A DNA stretch of 10,834 bases from Planctomycetota bacterium (GTDB taxonomy: Bacteria > Planctomycetota > Planctomycetia > Gemmatales > Gemmataceae). The position numbers and the translations under genes are program-made. Below the pieces are notes generated by a model, which did not search any database, was not told the DNA's origin, and saw nothing but the letters and a program-made list of their open reading frames with translations. Positions 5,904 to 10,834 of this stretch are shown in pieces; position 1 is the first letter of the stretch, and every line of letters begins with the position of its first letter. The stretch is taken from the NCBI GenBank assembly GCA_016200155.1, contig JACQFG010000251.1:1-10834 (forward strand). Direction: 5' to 3'.

Positions 5904-6725
5904 ATGTTCACGCGCACTTTGCTGTCCGCTGCGATCTTGCTTTCGTTCACGTTGCCCGCCTTCGCGCAGACTCCCTGGCAGTTCCGCTGGCAGAAGGGGC
6001 TCGTGCTCACCTACAAGATCAAGCACACGACTTCCGTCGTCGAAGTCGTCGACAAGGCCACCAACACATCAAGCTCCAACCTCGACCTCGTCAATCGCTG
6101 GCACGTGACCGGGATCGACGCCGAAGGAGTTGCCACTCTCTCGATGACGCTCGTCTCCATGCGCAACGAGCAGAAGCGGGCCAACGGCGAGACGCTGCTC
6201 TTCGATTCCGAGAATCCCGACAAGAGCACGCCGGAGCTGCACAAGCAGATGACCAAGTTCATTGGCTCGACGCTGGCGATCGTGCGCATGGACAAGTTCG
6301 GCCGCGTGCTGGAAGTCAAGCAAGGCTCGGCCGCGACCTACGAGACCGAGCCGCCGTTCCTGGTCGTCTTTCCGGACGCGAAGGCGGCGGTCGGGCAGGC
6401 CTGGCGCCGGCCGTTCAACCTCGTGCTCGATCCGCCTTTCGGGGCCGGCGAAAAGTATGAAGCCCATCAACGCTATGAGTGCAAGAAGCTTGAGGCCGGC
6501 AAGGCGACTTTGAGCGTGGCGACCAAGTTCGCAACGGCGCCCGACAACATGCGCGACCGAATTCCGCTCATGCAAAAGGAAGTGCAAGGCGAATTGATCT
6601 TCGATGTGGACGGCGGCCGGCTCATCTCGGCGCAGATGAGCATCGACAAGACGGTCGAGGACCACCAGGGCAAGGGGAGCAGCTATCAGTTCAAGAGCCA
6701 GTATTCGCGGGTGCTGGTGGATTGA
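5904..6725 (+). CDS. Secreted protein of unknown function (DUF6263-like by resemblance)
   Basis: This 273-residue protein starts MFTRTLLSAAILLSFTLPAFA, a clear Sec signal peptide with cleavage near residue 21, and the mature part begins QTPWQFRWQKGLVLTYKIKH. The rest is soluble and beta-rich: alternating strands such as WHVTGIDAEGVATLSMTLVSMR, a FDSENPD turn, AIVRMDKFGRVLEV, a hydrophobic FLVVFPDAKAAVGQAW segment, and a final strand GELIFDVDGGRLISAQMSIDKTVE. The pattern (a 'W.F.KG....Y......T' start, then 'G..LE...G') resembles planctomycete DUF6263-type proteins, but I cannot confirm the family. No catalytic residues or lipobox are visible. The ATG at 5904 is chosen because GGAGG at 5894-5898 precedes it by five bases and the signal peptide follows at once. 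An in-frame ATG at 5892 would add MEGI, and the frame is open to 5820. Its 3' end faces the MATE gene. Confidence 0.85.
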   Translation: MFTRTLLSAAILLSFTLPAFAQTPWQFRWQKGLVLTYKIKHTTSVVEVVDKATNTSSSNLDLVNRWHVTGIDAEGVATLSMTLVSMRNEQKRANGETLLFDSENPDKSTPELHKQMTKFIGSTLAIVRMDKFGRVLEVKQGSAATYETEPPFLVVFPDAKAAVGQAWRRPFNLVLDPPFGAGEKYEAHQRYECKKLEAGKATLSVATKFATAPDNMRDRIPLMQKEVQGELIFDVDGGRLISAQMSIDKTVEDHQGKGSSYQFKSQYSRVLVD

Positions 6726-6728
6726 TGT

Positions 6729-6776
6729 GCCGCTTGCGGCGTAGCAACGTCACGCGCATCCTACGCCGCAAGCGGC
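6729..6776. terminator. 16-bp perfect inverted repeat between convergent genes
   Basis: Bases 6729-6744 (GCCGCTTGCGGCGTAG) are the exact reverse complement of 6761-6776, with a 16-base loop. It occupies the 50-bp gap between two convergent genes and touches the MATE stop codon (TAG on the minus strand at 6778-6776). The position suits a bidirectional transcription end. No strong T-run flanks it on either side, so a terminator role is inferred from position and stem strength. Confidence 0.65.
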
Positions 6777-8209
6777 TATACCTTCTGCAGTTTCCACGCT
6801 CCGCGCACGAAACGAGCCAGGAAGAACACGCCGCGCACGACGATGTCGGCGGTCATCGCGAGCCAGCAGCCGTACAGGCCCATGCCGAACCCTTCGAACG
6901 TGCCGATCTCCCACCACGCCAGCGATCCGAACCAGTATGGCAACCGGACAGCGAATTCCGTCTTCGCCAGGAAATAGGCGAGCGGGATGCGCACGACGAA
7001 GAAGCCGACCCAGGTGAACAGCACCGGCACGCGCGTGTCGCCGGCGCCGCGCATGGCGCTCGTGAACACGATCGTCGAGGCCAGCGGCGGCATCGCGAAC
7101 GCCACCAGTCGCAGCACGTCCACCCCCGCGGCGATGATCGGCGCCTGCGACTCGCTCGGACAGAAGAGCGCGAACATCTGCGGGGCAAGTGTGAAGAAGA
7201 TCGCGGCCATCAACGTCATCACGCCGCAACCGAGGGCGAACGCCATCCAGCCGGCGCGTTCGGCCTCGGCGGGCCGCTGGGCGCCCAGGTTTTGGCCGAC
7301 CAGCGTCATCGCCGCCGTGCCGAAGGCCGCCCCGGAAAGATAGCCGAGCGCTTCCCACACCAGTGCGATGCCATGGGCGCTGGCGGCGACTTCGCCGAAC
7401 GTGTTGACGATGCTGAGAAACCAGAACTGCCCGGCGACCACCGACAGGCTGTCCAGCCCCGACGGCACGCTGATGCGCAGCAGCCGATAGAACAGGTCGA
7501 AGCGCGGCAGGAACAACGCCGGCTGCAGCTTCAGGCCGAAGCGCCCGCGGATCAGGATCGCGATCACGACCAGGCCGCCGAGCACGTGGCTGAGCGCCGT
7601 CCCCAGCGCGATGCCGATGAAGCCGAGCTTGGGGAACGGCCCGTAGCCGCGCGAGAACCCCCAGGCAAGCGGGATGTTGATGACCGCGACGCCAATCATG
7701 ACGACCAGGCCGGTGCGCGTGTCCCCGGCGCCGATCAGGCAGGAGATGCCGGCCACCTCGATCGTTTGAAAGACGAGCAGCCCGAAGAGGATGAGCGCGT
7801 ATTCGGCAGCGTAGTCGGCCGCGGCGCCTTCGAGATTGAGCACGTGGACCATCCAGCGCACGCCGCCGAGGAACGCCCAGGCCGTCGCGATCAGTCCGAG
7901 TCCGACGGCCAGCAGCAGCGCCTGATGGGTCGCTTCGACTGCGAGCCGATGCTCCCCCGCGCCGACGCAGCGCGCGACCAGCGCCGTGCTGCCGACGGTC
8001 ACCAGCACGTTGTAGCAGGTGATGAACCACGCCAGGTAATGCGCGGTCGTCGAGGCGGCGAGCACGGCGGCGTGATCTTCGACTTGCAGATGCCCGGCCA
8101 GGAAGCGATCCGACAGCAGGACGACGAAGTGCAATCCCTGCTGTGCCAGCACCGGCATCGACAGCGCGATCACCAAACGCCAGCTCGGCAACGGCAGGGC
8201 ATCGCTCAT
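6776..8209 (-). CDS. MATE family multidrug/sodium efflux transporter
   Basis: This 477-residue inner-membrane protein has about 12 predicted helices and two homologous MatE halves (about 14-176 and 240-400). Each half contains the family's 'GAGDTR' turn: SCLIGAGDTRTGLVVMIG in the first and SAMRGAGDTRVPVLFTWVG in the second. This internal duplication, together with the N-terminal ALSMPVLAQQGLHFVVLLSDRFLAG helix, is diagnostic for MATE proteins. They export cationic drugs, metabolites or other solutes driven by a proton or sodium gradient; the substrate cannot be predicted here. The ATG at 8209 has no visible Shine-Dalgarno, and one arm of an inverted repeat lies 11 bases upstream. It follows the large membrane protein gene on the same strand after 155 bp filled by a strong palindrome, so it may need its own promoter. 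The TAG stop abuts a palindrome shared with the convergent gene. Confidence 0.93.
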   Translation of the reverse strand: MSDALPLPSWRLVIALSMPVLAQQGLHFVVLLSDRFLAGHLQVEDHAAVLAASTTAHYLAWFITCYNVLVTVGSTALVARCVGAGEHRLAVEATHQALLLAVGLGLIATAWAFLGGVRWMVHVLNLEGAAADYAAEYALILFGLLVFQTIEVAGISCLIGAGDTRTGLVVMIGVAVINIPLAWGFSRGYGPFPKLGFIGIALGTALSHVLGGLVVIAILIRGRFGLKLQPALFLPRFDLFYRLLRISVPSGLDSLSVVAGQFWFLSIVNTFGEVAASAHGIALVWEALGYLSGAAFGTAAMTLVGQNLGAQRPAEAERAGWMAFALGCGVMTLMAAIFFTLAPQMFALFCPSESQAPIIAAGVDVLRLVAFAMPPLASTIVFTSAMRGAGDTRVPVLFTWVGFFVVRIPLAYFLAKTEFAVRLPYWFGSLAWWEIGTFEGFGMGLYGCWLAMTADIVVRGVFFLARFVRGAWKLQKV

Positions 8210-8219
8210 GAACGAATCA

Positions 8220-8366
8220 AACCACGGATGAAAACGGCTGAACCAAGATAGGATACGGATCGCAACACGGCGAGCCGAGCCCCGTAAGGGGCCGGTTGAA
8301 TTACGCCGGCAACCGGCCCCTTACGGGGCTCGGCTCGCCGCGTACCGTTCGTGTTCATCGGTGGTT
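8220..8366. repeat. Outer imperfect inverted repeat (AACCACGGATGAA type) flanking a palindrome
   Basis: AACCACGGATGAAAACG (8220-8236) and CGTGTTCATCGGTGGTT (8350-8366) are reverse complements at 15 of 17 positions, 113 bases apart. They enclose the 30-bp perfect inverted repeat, making a nested structure. The right arm overlaps the TAA stop of the upstream minus-strand gene (8367-8365) and the left arm lies just before the MATE start codon. I recall AACCACGGATGAACACGG-like sequence as common intergenic repeat material, but cannot verify that here. Confidence 0.65.
8268..8340. repeat. 30-bp perfect inverted repeat between two minus-strand genes
   Basis: Bases 8268-8297 are the exact reverse complement of 8311-8340, with a 13-base loop. 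The arms read CGGCGAGCCGAGCCCCG then TAAGGGGCCGGTT. This is the strongest stem in the window and also has internal CCCCGTAAGGGG self-complementarity. It lies between the end of the large membrane protein gene and the MATE gene, so it may end or attenuate transcription between them. There is no T-run. Confidence 0.95.
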
Positions 8367-10539
8367 ACTTCTTGTCTTTCTTCTTCGGCCCCAGCGTGAT
8401 CAGGTCGGTCCATTGCCGCACCGCGATCAGGCGGCGCTCGCGCGGCATGTCGGGATCGTAGAAGATCTCGGCCCCCGGAACGATGTTGATCAGATGCCAG
8501 TGGCTCAGCGTGCGAATGGACATCACGTCGCTGTTCAGGTTATCCGCGAGGTGCAGCTTGACATCCAGCCGCGCCGCGTCCTCCGTGGAAACATTGTGGA
8601 ACAGCTCCATGATTTTCACGGCCAGCGTCGACTTGTTGCTGTGATAGCGGCGCACGGCTCGAAACAGCTCGTAGTCGCGCTCGCGGTCCCAGGTGAGCCA
8701 TTGCTGCAACGACTGCATGTACACCCAGCGAATGCCGAGCGGCACCTGATCCTGGGAGAAATCATCGTAGACGTTGGCCACGTCGTCGACGGCCATCGAG
8801 CAGCGGATCGCATGGATCCACTGGGCCGTGGTCTCGGGTTTCAGCCCCTTGGCGCCAGGTCCCGTTTCGTCCTTCACAGACTTCTGCACGCGTTCCTTGA
8901 GTTCCGCGAGGGCAACGCCGAACGGCTTGACGTCGGAGATGGCGTTGGCAAGCCGCTCATGCACCGCAACCGCCTTGTCCTGGATCAGCTTCATATCCTT
9001 GTTCTTGATCTCCGGCATGCCCTCATACCAGCGCGGCGGCGTGGGATTTTCGGGCGGTTCGAGCGATCCGCCGCGGCTCGTCCACTCCAGCATCAACTGC
9101 TTTTGCGATTTGCTCAGGCCGCGCCGGCCGTCTCCGTAACGAACCGTCGATGAACCCTCGTAGGCGAGGATGATCACCTTCGCCGTGGGGCCCTTGCGGC
9201 GCGTGTCCTTCTCGTTTTCATAAAACGCCTCGTCGCGATCCATGCTGCCGACCCGGTCGACCACGACCGCGGAATCCTTGGCGGGCAGCGTGATGTCGAG
9301 AATCTCCTCCTTGAACTTCTCATCCGCCTGGGTCGGATCGACAAAGCGAACGCGGACGATCGCTTCCTTGCCGTCCTTCTTATTGCGGATGATGATCCGG
9401 CCGCGTTCGAGCGTCAGGTCGGCATCGAGCAGCGCCACCGGAACGTGCAAGGTGGCCCGGCTTTCGAGCACCGAGCCGTCGGTCGTCAGTTCGGGAAGGT
9501 TGCCCCACAGCGTCAGCTCGACGCCGGTTTCGAGCTGGATCACGTTCTTGCTGCCAGGCAGGCTGAGCAAGGATCGGCCCGACGTGACCTTCGCCTTCGG
9601 ACCGCCGATCCGCGTCCAGCCGGACTTGGGAAGACTTTCCAAAAGGACCGCCGGCTCCTTGATCGGGGGCTGCGCGTAGGCGCCGATCGCCTCTTGCTTC
9701 GTGCTGGCCGGGTCGCGCGGAATGACGACGGCCTCCTTGAACTCGGCCGGCTTTCCCTTGGTCGGCGGATCCTCGTCCTGCTTTTTCGGCGTGTCGTCCA
9801 CTTTCTTGGGTGGCGGGAGTTTTTCGTCGGGCTGCTTCGGGCCCGGCGGTTTCACCTTGGGGTCGACGCCGTTGGTCTTTTTGTCGTCTCCCTTGGCGAT
9901 TTGTTCGGGCGACTTGGGATCGCCGGGATTGACCGGCGTATTGGTGCCCGACAGGAGTTGCCAGAGGGCGAAGACGAGCAAGCACGCCGCGAGCACGCCG
10001 CCGCCGGCGATGAGGTAGATGTTGCGGTTGTTGGCGCCGACGGGAGGAACGCCCATGCGCAGCGTGTCGTCCGTATCCGGTTCGAGTTCGCTGGAGAGGT
10101 CCTGATCGTCCTTCTGGTTGGCTGACTTGCTCGGTTTGCGGAACGGGATCGACTCGGGCCCCTTGACCAGGCCGTACATGCGCTGTTTGGCCGTCGGCGG
10201 GACCAGGGCCGGCTCGCCGAGCACCAGCGTCAGGATCTGATGGCACGCCGCCACTTCCGCGAGGTGCACGTCCGACGCCAGGCAGATCTGCTCGACCTCG
10301 CCGGATTGCTCCGGCGTCACTTCGTTGTCGAGATACTCGGCGATGGTGTTCGCATCGATACCTCCCGGCCCCGAGGTCGGCGGCGTGGTCAACCGGCGCC
10401 GCCGTGTCACCTGCTTGATGCGCTCCATCAGGTCGCGCGCCTGTTCGCTCTCGGCCACCTTGGCGCCGATCAGCTTCGCCTGGGCCGGGTCCAGCATGTC
10501 ATCCAGATACGACAACAAAGTTCGCAAGGTCAAACGCAC
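8365..10539 (-). CDS. Single-pass membrane protein with two anti-sigma-like N-terminal repeats and a large extracytoplasmic region
   Basis: This 724-residue protein has four parts. (1) A cytoplasmic N-terminus with two similar helical units, LTLRTLLSYLDDMLDPAQAK (about 3-22) and IDANTIAEYLDNEVTPEQSG (about 61-80). Both resemble the 'YLDgeL.pe' start of anti-sigma zinc-finger domains, but without the full His/Cys metal set; the second has only C86, H92, C99 and H100. (2) One membrane helix, NIYLIAGGGVLAACLLVFALW (about 173-193). (3) A Pro/Lys/Asp-rich linker of about 70 residues. (4) A soluble region of about 450 residues whose first part, with ATLHVPVALLDADLTLERGRIIIR, is loosely FecR-like. 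Architecture suggests a membrane sensor or anti-sigma-like regulator; this is inference, and no sigma factor gene is visible. The GTG at 10539 is chosen because TTGGAG ends six bases upstream and homologues I recall start MRLTLRTLL; a TTG at 10551 is possible but would overlap that site. Confidence 0.82.
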   Translation of the reverse strand: MRLTLRTLLSYLDDMLDPAQAKLIGAKVAESEQARDLMERIKQVTRRRRLTTPPTSGPGGIDANTIAEYLDNEVTPEQSGEVEQICLASDVHLAEVAACHQILTLVLGEPALVPPTAKQRMYGLVKGPESIPFRKPSKSANQKDDQDLSSELEPDTDDTLRMGVPPVGANNRNIYLIAGGGVLAACLLVFALWQLLSGTNTPVNPGDPKSPEQIAKGDDKKTNGVDPKVKPPGPKQPDEKLPPPKKVDDTPKKQDEDPPTKGKPAEFKEAVVIPRDPASTKQEAIGAYAQPPIKEPAVLLESLPKSGWTRIGGPKAKVTSGRSLLSLPGSKNVIQLETGVELTLWGNLPELTTDGSVLESRATLHVPVALLDADLTLERGRIIIRNKKDGKEAIVRVRFVDPTQADEKFKEEILDITLPAKDSAVVVDRVGSMDRDEAFYENEKDTRRKGPTAKVIILAYEGSSTVRYGDGRRGLSKSQKQLMLEWTSRGGSLEPPENPTPPRWYEGMPEIKNKDMKLIQDKAVAVHERLANAISDVKPFGVALAELKERVQKSVKDETGPGAKGLKPETTAQWIHAIRCSMAVDDVANVYDDFSQDQVPLGIRWVYMQSLQQWLTWDRERDYELFRAVRRYHSNKSTLAVKIMELFHNVSTEDAARLDVKLHLADNLNSDVMSIRTLSHWHLINIVPGAEIFYDPDMPRERRLIAVRQWTDLITLGPKKKDKK

Positions 10540-10545
10540 AGGATA

Positions 10546-10551
10546 CTCCAA
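10546..10551 (-). promoter_or_regulatory. Shine-Dalgarno favouring the GTG start at 10539
   Basis: On the minus strand TTGGAG (10551-10546) lies six bases before GTG at 10539-10537. The same TTG could be read as a start codon four codons upstream, but then the site would be inside the gene and no other one is visible further up. Confidence 0.6.
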
Positions 10552-10559
10552 TCTTCGGG

Positions 10560-10601
10560 TCTTCGTTTAGCGCCCGCAGAATGCCACGAGAATGGCAAAC
10601 G
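10560..10601 (+). repeat. Decayed copy of the palindromic repeat at 3409-3462
   Basis: TCTTCGTTTAGCGCCCGC (10560-10577) is identical over 18 bases to 3413-3430. The following 24 bases align without gaps to 3431-3454 at 13 positions, ending in the shared AAACG. The left arm is intact while the loop and right arm have mutated, so the long stem is lost. It lies 20 bases upstream of the GTG start of the large membrane protein gene. Confidence 0.75.
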
Positions 10602-10612
10602 CAATCAACTAC

Positions 10613-10628
10613 ACCCATATATGTGGGT
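10613..10628. promoter_or_regulatory. Near-perfect 16-bp palindrome, possible operator
   Basis: ACCCATATATGTGGGT is symmetric apart from one mismatched pair. Its size and dyad symmetry fit a homodimeric regulator site, about 75 bases upstream of the minus-strand gene's start. No matching regulator is in the window. Confidence 0.3.
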
Positions 10629-10740
10629 TCTCGCGCGTCATTTCGTACAGCATTTCGATTTTTTCTTGAGATTCCCAAGGTTGGGTTCTTCCATTCGTCC
10701 ACGGACATCCTTCCTGGCGCCTACCGATTTGACCGAGCAC

Positions 10741-10778
10741 TAGGAAATTCCACGGTGTGGATAGTGTGAAATTTCCTA
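10741..10778. repeat. 9-bp inverted repeat near the right edge
   Basis: TAGGAAATT (10741-10749) and AATTTCCTA (10770-10778) are exact reverse complements, 20 bases apart. The spacing could suit a protein site or a weak hairpin. It may belong to a gene beyond the window. Confidence 0.35.
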
Positions 10779-10834
10779 TCGTCTCCATAATCGTCTTGGT
10801 TCGAATGGGTTATGGCTTTTTTTTCGAGGAAATC

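Larger units (their letters stand above)
10540..10834. promoter_or_regulatory. Upstream region of the large membrane protein gene; right edge
   Basis: This 295-bp stretch has no convincing gene. It is visibly richer in A and T than the coding regions (runs of T at about 10660 and 10815). The short open frames here have no family look. It contains a decayed palindromic repeat (10560-10601), a 16-bp near-palindrome (10613-10628) and a 9-bp inverted repeat (10741-10778). The promoter of the minus-strand gene should lie here, but I cannot place -35 and -10 boxes with confidence. Confidence 0.4.

Noticed and set aside
6722..8251. Plus-strand open frame of 509 codons opposite the MATE gene
   Set aside because: The translation is rich in Arg, Gln, Glu and His without structure, while the minus strand gives a full 12-helix MATE protein with both GAGDTR repeats.
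3409..8366. CRISPR array
   Set aside because: The repeats differ from one another, are separated by whole genes, and show no regular repeat-spacer pattern or cas genes.
10581..10769. Short open frames near the right edge on both strands
   Set aside because: They span palindromes and AT-rich noncoding sequence, lack ribosome sites and resemble no protein.

Overview
The window looks like a piece of a Planctomycetota chromosome, most likely of the Gemmatales/Gemmataceae type. It is GC-rich. It carries a single-pass membrane protein starting VRLTLRTLLSYLDD, a style I associate with Gemmata-like genomes, and two secreted proteins of kinds common in that phylum. Its gene junctions hold long palindromic repeats. 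The taxonomic call is inference from gene style; no rRNA or other marker gene is present, and I see no tRNA, CRISPR array or transposase.

Layout. (1) 1-887, minus strand: 5' part of a secreted, DUF3352-like protein that runs off the left edge. (2) 888-1209: a 322-bp divergent intergenic region with two small hairpins. (3) 1210-4727, plus strand: a nitrate assimilation pair, a NarB/NasA-type molybdenum nitrate reductase followed by a NarK-type nitrate/nitrite transporter, separated by a 23-bp perfect inverted repeat. (4) 4852-5694, plus: a HAD-IIA (NagD/PGP-like) phosphatase. (5) 5904-6725, plus: a secreted protein of unknown function. (6) 6776-8209, minus: a MATE efflux transporter, convergent with gene 5. 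(7) 8365-10539, minus: a 724-residue membrane protein with two anti-sigma-like helical repeats, one membrane span, a Pro/Lys linker and a large extracytoplasmic region with a possible FecR-like stretch. (8) 10540-10834: its upstream region, poorer in GC, with a decayed copy of the repeat found between the nitrate genes.

Functionally, the transporter would import nitrate (and perhaps export nitrite) and the reductase would convert nitrate to nitrite in the cytoplasm. The nitrite reductase and electron donor are not in the window. The other genes have no evident pathway link to each other.

The most unusual aspect is architectural. Five of the six junctions between annotated genes, the exception being the divergent one at 888-1209, carry a long, distinct, nearly perfect inverted repeat (3409-3462, 4725-4785, 5702-5790, 6729-6776, 8220-8366). 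Several touch or overlap stop codons, and none is followed by a clear T-run. Two repeat sequences recur within the window (18 identical bases at 3413 and 10560; 17 of 19 bases at 976 and 5851), which points to dispersed palindromic repeats and not only to ordinary terminators.
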